In this document: positions 1 through 8,360 of the stretch, one piece after another
Position numbering within the stretch: the first letter of the stretch is position 1
Layout: each line of letters opens with the position of its first letter
IMG/VR virus record: IMGVR_UViG_3300029268_002483
Span: 1-40,143 of that record
Length of the DNA stretch: 40,143 bases
Direction: 5' to 3' (one strand)
DNA from: a virus
The notes under the pieces: model-generated
The model's input: only the letters and a program-made list of their open reading frames with translations
Told to the model about the DNA's origin: nothing
Databases searched by the model: none
Position numbers and translations under genes: made by a program

Positions 1-424
1 AAACGAACCTCCGAAAACAACTTAAAATATTTTACTAATATTAAAAAACAAAATAATAAGAAAAACTTGGATAGATATTTTATTAAAAGCTTGGTCTGGA
101 TAAAATATTTTTGTTGTTTAGATTGTTATGTAGTCATAATAAAAATGATTTTCAAGAGTGCTTTTTAATATTGAAATTATAAACAATCAGACAGAGGAAA
201 TCTCACATTCATATTGATATTCTCCCAATTTTATTTCATATTTTAGTTTATGTCGAAGTTAGAAGATAAGTGATTTGATTGCTAACTATTTGTAAATACC
301 GTTATACAAAATTTGATCACACCTGGTGACAAGAAATTATAAACAGGAAATTTAAGGATTTTTTATATTCGACACAATATAACAAACAAACAACAATTGC
401 GACCAAACACCCTTTCTTAAAAAA

Positions 425-450
425 TTACATTATTATTAATAATAATGTAA
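425..450. repeat. Perfect 26-bp palindrome
   Basis: TTACATTATTATT is followed directly by its reverse complement AATAATAATGTAA with no spacer, centred at 437/438. It contains only two G/C pairs, so part of the symmetry may be low-complexity A/T sequence. The TTACAT/ATGTAA ends are what a dimeric regulator operator could look like. No gene is adjacent. Confidence 0.6.
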
Positions 451-556
451 AATTTTATAAGTATCAACAATATAACGGAATTTTGGAGCAATTTTTATTC
501 ATAATGTCAGAGGCTTGTAAATTAGAAAATAATAAAATGAAAAAATAAGAAAAGCA

Positions 557-612
557 AACCCTTGAAACCATCAGAGTAAGTTACTCATAAGTGGTTCAAG
601 GGTTCTTTTTTT
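557..612 (+). terminator. Rho-independent terminator in the left non-coding region
   Basis: AACCCTTGAAACCA (557-570) pairs with TGGTTCAAGGGTT (592-604) with a single bulged base, followed by a seven-T run (606-612). The loop contains a further small palindrome, GAGTAA-G-TTACTC (574-586), which would extend the hairpin. It insulates the early operon starting at 764 from transcription arriving from the left. Confidence 0.75.
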
Positions 613-702
613 GTGGAAAAAGAGAAAAAATGTAGATTTATGAAAAAAATTGTCAAAAAGTTCTTTTAAAAAATAGAAAAACTTTTCCCGCATTGGCAAA
701 AG

Positions 703-731
703 TTGTCAATGCGACACTGCTAAAGTGTAAA
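703..731 (+). promoter_or_regulatory. Candidate early promoter
   Basis: TTGTCA (703-708), a 17-nt spacer and TGTAAA (726-731) lie 33 nt before the first start codon. A hairpin, GCATTG...CAATGC, covers the -35 side (about 690-712) and could be an operator. An alternative TTGTCA...TAGAAA pair lies about 50 nt further upstream. Both -10 boxes are imperfect. Confidence 0.4.
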
Positions 732-763
732 TGTCAAAATAAAAAGAAAGGAGGTTAACGGTA

Positions 764-1162
764 TTGCAAGTAAAAAGTTCAAGCGTAACAGCGGACATAT
801 TGAATTATATTTCTGATGGCAAAATTCACACATTACAAGAAATTGCCGACGAAGTAGATGTATCAAAGTGGACAGTTCAAAGACATATCAATTCACTTGC
901 ATATCGCTATCCCATCAACACTTTTTGTGGCGGCATAAAAAGAGGTGGTGTAATTCTCGACACCAAATACACAGTGCAAGGGAAAATTATCACACTTGAG
1001 AAACTGCAAATTCTCAAAAACGCACTGAACTTATTGCAGAAGTCAGATTGCAAAGATGTGAACCAAAAGGCACTAAATGAATTGATAAGAGATTTTACTC
1101 CACCTACAAAAAATAAGGAGGATTATTTGAATTATCATGAAAGAAGTAATTATCAATGGTAA
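764..1162 (+). CDS. Winged-helix DNA-binding protein, first gene of the early operon
   Basis: A 132-residue protein. Residues about 8-70 form a DeoR/HTH_11-like winged helix: a first helix (ILNYISDGKIHTLQEIA), then a turn and recognition helix (VSKWTVQRHINSLA), then a basic wing. The rest is helical and lysine rich, without a ligand domain. I chose the TTG start because AAAGGAGG lies nine bases before it and no in-frame ATG is better placed. The gene overlaps the next one by 26 nt, so the two are translationally coupled. Small proteins of this kind usually regulate the early phage operon; whether this one represses or activates is not visible. It is one of the few possible lysogeny regulators here, since no CI-like repressor was found. 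Confidence 0.7.
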   Translation: MQVKSSSVTADILNYISDGKIHTLQEIADEVDVSKWTVQRHINSLAYRYPINTFCGGIKRGGVILDTKYTVQGKIITLEKLQILKNALNLLQKSDCKDVNQKALNELIRDFTPPTKNKEDYLNYHERSNYQW

Positions 1163-1493
1163 AAAATTAGCAAAGTACTTAGAAGACAATCATGTTCAAA
1201 AAAATGAATTTTTGCAAGCAATGAATAGTGGAAATCCATATCGAACCTTTGAAGAAGATGGGCTCGATATAGTTGATGGACAAGATGATGATTTAGGATT
1301 TGAACTATTTGAACTACATGTAAAACTTGAATCAAAAAGTGCAAAAAAGTTTTTCGCCTTTATTGATCTTTTTGGGGCAGAAAAAATAATAGATTGGGGG
1401 TCAATGAAAATTGAAAGAGCAAACTTTAATAGAATTTTCCAAATGCTTGGAATGTTTAAATTGGCGAATGCCAATATCCGTTACGCCATATAA
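1137..1493 (+). CDS. Hypothetical early phage protein
   Basis: A 118-residue acidic protein I do not recognise. It starts inside the end of the preceding gene; GGAGG stands 15 bases before the ATG, which is long, and an in-frame stop (TGA at 1128) excludes an earlier start. It begins with MKEVIINGKKLAKYL and has an acidic centre (EEDGLDIVDGQDDD). Its last 26 bases overlap the start of the interrupted helicase reading frame at 1468. The tight packing between a regulator and a helicase suggests an early function in replication or recombination, but nothing in the sequence shows it. Confidence 0.6.
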   Translation: MKEVIINGKKLAKYLEDNHVQKNEFLQAMNSGNPYRTFEEDGLDIVDGQDDDLGFELFELHVKLESKSAKKFFAFIDLFGAEKIIDWGSMKIERANFNRIFQMLGMFKLANANIRYAI

Positions 1494-1569
1494 ACACCAA
1501 CAAGCAGCTTTTCTTTTCGTATTACAAGTTATGGGATACATTCAAAATGAAAGTGCTTGTACCTTGTGA
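1468..1569 (+). pseudogene. N-terminal fragment of the SNF2-type helicase, cut off by the HNH gene
   Basis: Frame reading gives MPISVTPYKHQQAAFLFVLQ, then VMGYIQNES, and then a stop four codons later. The segment YKHQQAAFLFVL resembles the conserved Q-like motif with which phage SNF2 helicases begin, a few tens of residues before the Walker A motif. The continuation (KSVAILAEMGTGKT) is found 434 bases downstream in another frame. The triplet AGT (1552-1554) reappears as AGT (1986-1988), within a shared AAAGT, so removing 434 bases would rejoin the helicase exactly in frame (QNES-KSVAIL). This is therefore the displaced first 29 codons of the helicase. It may be translated as a short peptide, as part of a split protein, or be dead. 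Confidence 0.75.
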
Positions 1570-1990
1570 TAATTGCCTACAAATAATTGAAAAAGATATC
1601 AAAAAGATTAAGAAATTTAACTTTTGCTCTCATAAATGCAAAGACGAATGGAATTCTAATAGATTTTCAAACTTTAACAAAAATGAAAATCCTATGAACT
1701 ATCCAGGTCGGACAATTGATGAAAGATTTGAGATGCGACAAAGAATGCTTAACTTTAACCAAGAAAATAAAAAAAGATGTAAAAGTTACAACAAATATCT
1801 TGGTGAACCGGAACACAGGAGAATTGCACGTCTTAAATTAGGTAGAGATCTACTTCCCAATGAAGTTGTTCATCACATTGATGGCAACATTCATAATAAC
1901 AAGCCAAACAATATTATGGTGATGTTAAAAAGCGAACACACTCGCCTACACATCTCTAATTATTGGAAAGAAAAACATGCAACAAAGTAA
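1547..1990 (+). CDS. HNH homing endonuclease inserted in the helicase gene
   Basis: A 147-residue protein. It starts with a zinc-binding module (CDNC at residues 7-10, then FCSHKC) and ends with an HNH nuclease motif: LLPNEVVHHIDGNIHNNKPNNIMVM, with the paired histidines HHIDG, the Asn-rich centre and a final His in EHTRLH. The arrangement is typical of phage HNH_3-type homing endonucleases, which cut a specific gene and spread by repair. The reading frame begins within helicase sequence on the left (ATG at 1547) and stops within helicase sequence on the right (TAA at 1988-1990), so it fills the whole 434-base insertion. That leaves no obvious room for an intron ribozyme. GGAAAG near its end can serve as ribosome binding site for the downstream helicase part. 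Confidence 0.85.
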   Translation: MKVLVPCDNCLQIIEKDIKKIKKFNFCSHKCKDEWNSNRFSNFNKNENPMNYPGRTIDERFEMRQRMLNFNQENKKRCKSYNKYLGEPEHRRIARLKLGRDLLPNEVVHHIDGNIHNNKPNNIMVMLKSEHTRLHISNYWKEKHATK

Positions 1991-3302
1991 ATCCGTTGCA
2001 ATCTTGGCGGAAATGGGGACGGGAAAAACCTTGATCACAATTGCTCTTGCCGGTGCGTTATTTAACAATGGAAAAATAAAGAAAATGTTGATAGTTGCAC
2101 CACTTTCAATCGTGCCAGTTTGGAAAGAAGAATTTGACAAGTTCGCAGACTTTGATTATCTCCTTGAAATTCTTGGAGGCAACAGCAAAAAGAAAGAAGA
2201 TACACTTCACAATCTTTTTGGAACAAAACTTCAAGTAGCAGTGGTTAACTATGAATCATGTTGGCGTTTAGAAGAAGAACTATCCAAGTGGCAACCAGAT
2301 TTAATTGTATGCGATGAGAGTTCAAAGATAAAAAATCCACAGGCAAAGCAGTCCAAAGCCTTACATAGATTAGGCAAAAAATCCAAACACAATATCATCT
2401 TAACAGGAACGCCAGTAACAAATAATCCACTTGATTTCTTTTCGCAATACAAATTTTTAGATGAAAGTATATTTGGGTCAAGTTATTATTCGTTCCGTGC
2501 AAGATACGCCATTCTTGGCGGGTATGGGAATTATCAAGTTATTGGATATAAAAATTTGCCAGAACTTGTGGAAAAGGCACACAGCATCGCTTACAGAATT
2601 ACAAAAAAAGAAGCATTAGATTTGCCAGAACAAATTGCCACTATTAGATATGTAAACCTTGAACCTATTGCAATGCAATACTATCGTCAAATAGAAAAAG
2701 ATAGTTATGCAGAACTAGAACAAGGCGAAGTTATCACTCGTAATGTACTCACCAAACTGCTTAGATTATCTCAAGTGGCTGGTGGCTTTATAAAATTTGA
2801 AAACGATGATCAAACACATGAAGTGTCAACAGCAAAACTAGATGCACTAGAAGAGATTATTGATGAGTGCCTTGATGCTGATAAAAAACTTGTTGTCTTT
2901 GTGAGATTTATTGCAGAGATTGATGCGATAGAAAGGTTGCTAAAAAAACGCAAGATTGGATACTCGCTTATTAAAGGCGAAGTAGTAGACCGTGCAGAAC
3001 AAGTAAGTAAATTCCAAAACAATAAAGATATCAAAATATTTGTAGGACAAATTCAAACAACAGGAATGGGGTTGACATTAACTGCCGCCGATACTGCCGT
3101 GTTCTTTTCGCTTGACTATAACTTTTCAAACTATGAACAAGCCAAAGCAAGAATACACCGAATTGGGCAGAAAAATAATTGTACCTACATTCACCTAATT
3201 GCACAAAAGACAATCGATGAGAAAGTCCTTGATGCATTGAAAAAAAAGAAAAGCATAGCAGATTTAGTCGTGGACAATTGGCGTTCACTATTCAACAAAT
3301 AA
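1977..3302 (+). CDS. SNF2/DEAD-box-type phage helicase, main part
   Basis: The 441 residues hold nearly all of an SF2 Snf2-like ATPase: Walker A MGTGKT (residues 13-18), the acidic Walker B-type motif CDESSKIKN (112-120), motif III LTGTP, and the C-terminal lobe with QTTGMGLTLTAAD and the motif VI ARIHRIGQ. Such helicases lie in the replication modules of many Bacillota phages and remodel DNA during replication or recombination. The segment normally preceding Walker A is missing here and found at 1468-1554, beyond the inserted HNH gene. The restart ATG (1977) has GGAAAG about eight bases upstream. ATP binding and hydrolysis motifs are intact, so it could work alone or complemented by the short N-terminal peptide. 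Confidence 0.85.
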   Translation: MQQSKSVAILAEMGTGKTLITIALAGALFNNGKIKKMLIVAPLSIVPVWKEEFDKFADFDYLLEILGGNSKKKEDTLHNLFGTKLQVAVVNYESCWRLEEELSKWQPDLIVCDESSKIKNPQAKQSKALHRLGKKSKHNIILTGTPVTNNPLDFFSQYKFLDESIFGSSYYSFRARYAILGGYGNYQVIGYKNLPELVEKAHSIAYRITKKEALDLPEQIATIRYVNLEPIAMQYYRQIEKDSYAELEQGEVITRNVLTKLLRLSQVAGGFIKFENDDQTHEVSTAKLDALEEIIDECLDADKKLVVFVRFIAEIDAIERLLKKRKIGYSLIKGEVVDRAEQVSKFQNNKDIKIFVGQIQTTGMGLTLTAADTAVFFSLDYNFSNYEQAKARIHRIGQKNNCTYIHLIAQKTIDEKVLDALKKKKSIADLVVDNWRSLFNK

Positions 3303-3312
3303 AGGAGAAATT

Positions 3313-3717
3313 ATGGAACAAAACGAACTATTTGAACTATCAGATAAATATTTGGAAGCAAGAAATCAAAAGCAATTATGCGAAGATGCTTTGAGATTTG
3401 CAAACCAAGCATGTGAAGAACTTGAAATGGAACTTATTCAAGGAATGACAGACAACGAACTAGACAACTTCAAACGAAATGGGGTTCAGTTCACAATGGC
3501 AACTCGTGAGTTTATAAGTGCAGTGCCAGAGAAACGAGATGAACTATATGTTCAACTTAAATCAAACGGCTTTGAACACTTATTCACGGTTAATGCAAAC
3601 ACCCTTTCTGGAACGGTAAAAGCACTCATAGATGAGAGTGAAAATAAACAACTTCCAGAATGGTTAAGCGGACTTATTAAGTCCTATGAAAAACAAACAA
3701 TTAGAGTAAAAAAATAA
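3313..3717 (+). CDS. Hypothetical early phage protein, helical N-terminus
   Basis: A 134-residue protein without a motif I can name. Residues 1-55 are strongly helical and rich in Glu, Leu and Gln, as in a coiled coil. A short basic segment follows (FKRNGVQFTMATREF) and then a motif VNANTLSGTVKAL. Start: AAAGGAG lies eight bases before the ATG. It follows the helicase by 10 nt and precedes the next gene by 16 nt, all in one operon. By position it belongs to the DNA replication/recombination group. Function not determined. Confidence 0.65.
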   Translation: MEQNELFELSDKYLEARNQKQLCEDALRFANQACEELEMELIQGMTDNELDNFKRNGVQFTMATREFISAVPEKRDELYVQLKSNGFEHLFTVNANTLSGTVKALIDESENKQLPEWLSGLIKSYEKQTIRVKK

Positions 3718-3733
3718 AGGAGAACAAAAAACA

Positions 3734-4429
3734 ATGAGTAACGAAATAGTAAAAAAAGAAAAACAATTTATATCAAACAATGTTGGAATGAGTGAAACTC
3801 TTTCCGAAGAAATGGCAGGGCTTAACATTACATTTGACCGCATAAAAGTGCCTTCTGGTGGTGGAATTGCATACGAAGTGCCTAGTGACAATCCAGATGA
3901 ACCAGATCTACAAAAAGAGTTCTCAGCGGTCATCTTGCATCATCACCCTATCCTTTCATATTACAAGGAAAAATACACGGGTGGAAACGAAGCACCTGAC
4001 TGTTCATCAAGTGATGGAATCAATGGATTTGAACGAGAAACTGGTGAATGCAAAGTTTGTAAAGATTGCCCACTCAACAAATTTGGTTCTGGCGAAAATG
4101 GTGGCAAGGCTTGCAAAACAAAACGAAGAATATTCATCATTCGTCAAGGCGAAGCACTTCCAGTCGTTCTCACCTTGCCAACGGGTAGCATAACAGATTT
4201 TAGCAAATACATAATGCGTCTTGTTTCAAAAGGCAAAAAATCAAATCAAGTTGTAACAAAATTTAGTTTGAAAAAAGCACAAAACAACGGTGGCATTGCT
4301 TATAGCAAAGTTGTTCTTAACACCGAACGAGATTTGACACTAGAAGAACAAAAGAACATCAGCAATCTTACCGAACAAGTCAAAGCAATCGCAAACAACC
4401 TACAAGAAAGTTATGAGAGTGAAGAATAA
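3734..4429 (+). CDS. Cysteine-rich early phage protein, possible single-strand DNA-binding protein
   Basis: The 231 residues have a central cysteine cluster: CSSSDG, then CKVCKDCP, then GGKACKTKRR, enough for one zinc site, flanked by beta-rich segments (ALPVVLTLPTGSI, KVVLNT) and an acidic C-terminus ending EESYESEE-like (SYESEE). Acidic tails and beta-rich folds are features of single-strand DNA-binding proteins, and the gene lies between helicase and primase, where such a protein would be useful. This is inference from shape and context only, since I cannot name a family. Ribosome binding site AAAGGAG is 11 bases before the ATG. Confidence 0.6.
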   Translation: MSNEIVKKEKQFISNNVGMSETLSEEMAGLNITFDRIKVPSGGGIAYEVPSDNPDEPDLQKEFSAVILHHHPILSYYKEKYTGGNEAPDCSSSDGINGFERETGECKVCKDCPLNKFGSGENGGKACKTKRRIFIIRQGEALPVVLTLPTGSITDFSKYIMRLVSKGKKSNQVVTKFSLKKAQNNGGIAYSKVVLNTERDLTLEEQKNISNLTEQVKAIANNLQESYESEE

Positions 4430-4455
4430 CAATCAGAAACAATAAGGAGAATTAA

Positions 4456-6561
4456 ATGGACAACAAATATTATAAAATAGCGAACGAAATTAACATTAAA
4501 GATGTGATCACTAGATATGCAACGCTACAAGGCGGAGATGGTAGAAACACATTTAATTGTCCATTTGCAAACCATCTTGATAGGACAGCCTCTTTTCATA
4601 TTTATGAAGAAACAAATACTTATTGTTGCTTTGGTGGTGGCTGTCCTTACAATGGTTCATCTTGTATTGATTTTGTTAGAGATTTTTTTGGAATTGGTGC
4701 TGATGACGCCTGTAAAAAAATATTACAAGACTTCAACATTGGATTATGTGAGAATATAAAACCAAAGCCTATAAAACAAGAAAATAAATCTATACCATTA
4801 AAAGATTACACTCAATTTTATGAGAAGTCCCATAAAAATGTTGGAGAAACAGACTATTTTAAAAGTCGTGGCTTTACTCAAGCAACAATAGAAAAATATC
4901 AATTAGGATATGCACCATGGATGTATGATGGAAAATATGCGGCAATTATTCCAGTCACAAAAAACTTTTATGTTAATAGAACAACGGTCAATGCAATTCC
5001 TAAAACAAAGAATCTTTATAATACCCCAGTTGAGATCCTAAATGAACATTATCTTTATGAAGATGGCGAAGTTTTTGTGGTTGAAGGTTGGGCTGATGCA
5101 TTAAGTATTGATCAATGTGGCGCAAAAGCAATATCACTAAACGGAACACCAAATGTAAGAAAAATAATTGAGATTAAAGACAAAATCAAAGCCAAACTTA
5201 TTGTTATTGGTGATAATGATATTGCTGGAGAAAAGATGAATAATGAATTGAAAAACTCATTAATTTCACCTTATTGTATTGATGCAATACCAAAACCTTT
5301 CAAAGATGCAAATGAATTATTAATAGCTGATGCAAATAAACTAAAAGAATTTGTTCAAATGAAACGTGAATTTGTTGTTAACGAAAAAAAGAATAATAGT
5401 CAAAAAATAACATTAGATATTGAAAACCTTACAGCAAGCACAATTATTTCAAAAGAAGTAAAGGACTATTTATTAAGTTTTAAAGATCTAACAACAAGAA
5501 TGTCAGAAAACAATAAAATTAGTTTAAAAGCAAAAACACTTAAAGTGGGGACAAATTACAATCAGTTTGTAAATACATTTTTACAAAGTAAAGATTTTGA
5601 TAACAATGATACCCTTTCTGTTCTATTACCTATTAACCTTGACAGTGGTTCTTGGAAAATATGTGACAATGGAGTTAGAAGAAATACACCAAAAGGAATT
5701 GAAGAAGCTTGTTCTCATCCAATTACAATAACAAGGATTTTGATGAATCAATCCACAGATGAGAAAAGAGTTGAACTTGCTTTCTTTGTAAGGGGTAAAT
5801 GGAACACAATAATTGTTGATGCAAACACTATAGCAAATCATCAAAATTTACTAGGACTTGCGAACAAAGGAATTATGGTACATACAGGCAATGCTAAATT
5901 GCTTGGAGAATATTTATCAACTTTACAAGAAAGGAATATGAATATTATTCCTTTTGTAAGATCGGTTTCAAGATTGGGGTGGTTTAATCACGATGAAGAG
6001 TTTAGTCCCTACAATAATTGTGTCTTTGATGGAGATAAGGGTTATCAAGCTATTTATGATGCAATAACTACTCATGGTAGTGAAGAATTATCAAAAAAAG
6101 TTGTAAATATGGCAAGAGAAAATAAAGTTTTAAGAATGATGGTTGCTACAAGTCTTATTAGTCCACTTCTTAAACCAATGAATCAACAAATATTTTTCTA
6201 TCATACTTGGGGAGCAAGTGGGCTTGGTAAATCGGTAGGATTGAAAGTTACTATAAGTTTACATGGAAATCCAGAGATACTTCTTCGAACAATGAACAGC
6301 ACAAATGTTGCCTTTGAAAAATTGGCTGCATTTTGTAATTCTCTACCAGTTGCACTCGACGAACTTCAAGGAATGAATTCAAGGGATGAAATCCAATCAT
6401 TACTATATAGATTGTGTAGTGGAATATCAAAAGGAAGGTCAAATAAACAAGGAACGATCGATGTTGCTGATTATTGGTGTTGTACTTTTATAACAACTGG
6501 CGAACAACCTTTAACTTCTGAAAATTTCGCAGAAGGTGCTTTAAGTCTTCAATTGAATTAA
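4456..6561 (+). CDS. Phage primase-helicase, truncated by a frameshift
   Basis: The 701 residues read as a primase fused to a helicase-like domain. Residues 30-75 form a CHC2-type zinc finger (CPFANHLDRTASFH, CCFGGGC). Residues about 205-260 form a TOPRIM fold (VVEGWADALS, then VIGDNDIAGEKM). Residues about 500-700 match the DUF927 helicase type (SRLGWFN, Walker A GASGLGKS near 590, acidic LDELQGM). The reading frame stops after ALSLQLN, in the middle of this domain. The missing part continues in the -1 frame from 6546. A one-base deletion between about 6534 and 6560, or a sequencing error, explains this. AAGGAG stands eight bases before the ATG. If the break is real, the helicase part is damaged while the primase domains stay whole. 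Confidence 0.85.
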   Translation: MDNKYYKIANEINIKDVITRYATLQGGDGRNTFNCPFANHLDRTASFHIYEETNTYCCFGGGCPYNGSSCIDFVRDFFGIGADDACKKILQDFNIGLCENIKPKPIKQENKSIPLKDYTQFYEKSHKNVGETDYFKSRGFTQATIEKYQLGYAPWMYDGKYAAIIPVTKNFYVNRTTVNAIPKTKNLYNTPVEILNEHYLYEDGEVFVVEGWADALSIDQCGAKAISLNGTPNVRKIIEIKDKIKAKLIVIGDNDIAGEKMNNELKNSLISPYCIDAIPKPFKDANELLIADANKLKEFVQMKREFVVNEKKNNSQKITLDIENLTASTIISKEVKDYLLSFKDLTTRMSENNKISLKAKTLKVGTNYNQFVNTFLQSKDFDNNDTLSVLLPINLDSGSWKICDNGVRRNTPKGIEEACSHPITITRILMNQSTDEKRVELAFFVRGKWNTIIVDANTIANHQNLLGLANKGIMVHTGNAKLLGEYLSTLQERNMNIIPFVRSVSRLGWFNHDEEFSPYNNCVFDGDKGYQAIYDAITTHGSEELSKKVVNMARENKVLRMMVATSLISPLLKPMNQQIFFYHTWGASGLGKSVGLKVTISLHGNPEILLRTMNSTNVAFEKLAAFCNSLPVALDELQGMNSRDEIQSLLYRLCSGISKGRSNKQGTIDVADYWCCTFITTGEQPLTSENFAEGALSLQLN

Positions 6562-7271
6562 ATTTAAAAGAACCTGCCTTTACTGATTTTGCATTAGTAT
6601 TGGATCTTGCAAAAGAAAATTATGGATTTATTGGTAAAAAGTTTATTGAAACAATTCAAAAAACAGGGCTTGAAGACATTTATAAGTTACATAAAGAATT
6701 AAGAACATATATCTCAACCTTTGGCTTTGCAAAAAAGCAGTTAAATTCATTAGCAATGGCTTTTCTTGGTGATCTCCTATTTCAAACAATAATAAATAAT
6801 GTTGAAATAGATAAGGCAATTGAAAGCACTAAGAACTTTATAAAAGACATTGAAATGGAACTTCCAAAAGAAATTGATATAAATTTGGGATATAGAATGT
6901 ATGGCGATATATGTTCTTGGGTTGCAAGAAATATTAGTAAGTTTGATGGAACTGATTCTTATGGCGAAGTTTATGGAACTTTACTTTATAAAGAAAATAT
7001 GAATGAAACAAAAGAACCTTCACATGCGATCATTGATTGCGGTGCATTAAAAGAGATGCTAGCAAAGAAAAATGTAAATTATTGCTCAGTACTTGAAGGG
7101 TTAGGTTCTCTTGGATGCCTTGTTAAGTCGAGTAGAGGAAACACAATAAACTATAGAATTAAGTCCGTTCAAACTACTTGTATTAAATTAATTCTTAATA
7201 AAACATTTAAAAAAGAAATACAAGAGCAAATGGAATTAGTTCCAATAGAAGATAAAGATTTGCCATTTTAA
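6546..7271 (+). pseudogene. C-terminal fragment of the primase-helicase
   Basis: Read from 6546 this frame gives SSIELNLKEPAFTDFALVLD and then DLAKENYGFIGKKFIE, which continues the DUF927 domain broken off at 6561. The expected family pattern after the TTGEQPLTSEN segment is such a joined sequence, so both parts were one protein of about 940 residues. A TTG codon at 6600 could start it independently, but no ribosome binding site precedes it. The C-terminus (residues after LKEMLAKKNVNYCSVLEGL) looks like a small winged-helix end domain. I annotate it as a fragment, not a separate gene. Confidence 0.75.
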
Positions 7272-7425
7272 AGATGATTTGTTGCATCGTTGCACTTGTT
7301 GGAACACGAAAATCAATTTATATATAAAAAATAAAAAAATTAAATAAAAATTATTTATTTTTACTCGCACACACACGTAGAACCTAACACATGCAACAAC
7401 ATGCAACAAACTTATAAGGAGAAAT

Positions 7426-7716
7426 ATGAAAGAACAAGATTTAATAAATGAGATAAGAAATTATTTAAATTCAATTAAAGGTTTATTTTACTGGAAAGAA
7501 CACGGCGGTCAATTTGGAACTGCTGGGATTCCCGACTTAATTGTTTGCTATAAAGGAAAATTTATTGCTTTTGAATGCAAACAAATAGGCAGAAAACCAA
7601 CGGTGTTGCAAGCAATAACTATAAGAAAAATACTAAATGCAAGTGGGATTGCCGTTGTTGTCACAGACATTAAACAAGTAAAAGATATTATTGAATCATT
7701 AAACAAGCTTTATTAA
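7426..7716 (+). CDS. VRR-NUC domain nuclease
   Basis: A 96-residue stand-alone VRR-NUC domain of the PD-(D/E)XK nuclease superfamily. Visible active-site pattern: Glu near the N-terminus, GTAGIPDLIVCYKGKFIAFECK with the catalytic Asp and the ExK pair (E-C-K), then LQAITIRKI. Single-domain VRR-NUC proteins are common in phage replication modules, often beside a SNF2 helicase as here, and are expected to cut branched DNA. AAGGAG lies seven bases before the ATG. The 150-nt gap upstream holds two copies of CATGCAACAA and an A/T-rich stretch, possibly the end of the primase transcript or an origin-like element. The next gene follows 11 nt later. Confidence 0.85.
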   Translation: MKEQDLINEIRNYLNSIKGLFYWKEHGGQFGTAGIPDLIVCYKGKFIAFECKQIGRKPTVLQAITIRKILNASGIAVVVTDIKQVKDIIESLNKLY

Positions 7717-7727
7717 AGGAGGCAATA

Positions 7728-8360
7728 ATGGACTTATTGATTCACAAAATAAACATAACCGATGAAGCAAAGTTTGATTACGAAACATCAATAAGCCCAA
7801 ACTTTTGCTTCATACAAAAAGATTTAAAAGAACAATTAGAAACTTACATACAACACAATCTAAAACTATGGTACAAACATTATTTTCGCTTGAAATATTA
7901 TGATGAGATTTCTGACAACTATCTAATGATATTTATAAAGCCAGATAAGGTTTTGCTTTCAATGAAAATGTGGAAAGTTATAGGAATTTGTTTGTATGAT
8001 AATTGGAATGAAGATTTAGAAGAAGATGGTCAAATTAGATCTTGGCTGGATACTTGTCTAATTCCTAATCCAAACGAAAAAGACTGGGTTGAGATTTTGT
8101 ATAGAAACAAAATATTACTTGCACTCGACCTTGTATATGACATAGGAGGTTATAATGACTACATTAGAACTCGTGAAGAACTTGCTAGAAGACTATCAAA
8201 TCAATATAGGAAAAATAAACCTATTGAACCAAGTAGACTTAAATCCTTCATTAAGAAAACAAGTATTGATTCTAAAACAGCAAATGGAATACTTGAATAT
8301 CTCGATGAAATGCTTGAACAAGCAAGAACAAGAATTAACAAAGATGATTTTTATAGATAA
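7728..8360 (+). CDS. Hypothetical phage protein with a long overlap into the next gene
   Basis: A 210-residue protein of unknown function with a good ribosome binding site (AAAGGAGG six bases before ATG). Residues 1-142 look like one compact aromatic-rich domain ending LLALDLVYDIGGYND. The last 68 residues run for 206 bases over the next gene in another frame; they are charged and helical. Because the next gene has its own strong AGGAGG right where the compact domain ends, I suspect that the ancestral stop codon was near 8150 and was lost, adding the C-terminal extension. It precedes the late regulator and so is probably a late-early gene. Confidence 0.55.
   Translation: MDLLIHKINITDEAKFDYETSISPNFCFIQKDLKEQLETYIQHNLKLWYKHYFRLKYYDEISDNYLMIFIKPDKVLLSMKMWKVIGICLYDNWNEDLEEDGQIRSWLDTCLIPNPNEKDWVEILYRNKILLALDLVYDIGGYNDYIRTREELARRLSNQYRKNKPIEPSRLKSFIKKTSIDSKTANGILEYLDEMLEQARTRINKDDFYR

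Larger units (their letters stand above)
1..763. other. Gene-free A/T-rich left region
   Basis: No convincing gene is visible on either strand. Contents: a 9-bp inverted repeat (75-83 with 100-108, ATATTTTAT/ATAAAATAT), a 26-bp palindrome (425-450), a strong terminator hairpin (557-612) and promoter-like sequence just before the first gene (703-731). The terminator has no gene in front of it within the window, so it either closes a transcript that enters from the left or ends a short untranslated RNA. I looked for the tRNA-Thr anticodon-arm sequence found at the right end, which would mark the left attachment site, and did not see it. The left prophage boundary is therefore outside the window or uses a core too short to notice. 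Confidence 0.6.

Noticed and set aside
1547-1990. Group I intron or intein containing the HNH gene
   Set aside because: The insertion is 434 nt, not a multiple of three, so no intein. The HNH frame fills it completely, leaving no room for a separate ribozyme core, and with the 434-nt alignment no position gives both a T at the 5' exon end and a G at the intron end. Another exon border remains possible, so this is not fully excluded.
6534-6561. Programmed frameshift in the primase-helicase
   Set aside because: The best candidate, T TTA AGT, is not a proper slippery heptamer, and a five-codon tail before the stop has no known signal. A one-base deletion or sequencing error is simpler.
7272-7425. 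Replication origin
   Set aside because: Two CATGCAACAA copies and an A/T-rich stretch are suggestive but too few for iterons; no DnaA-type box cluster is seen.
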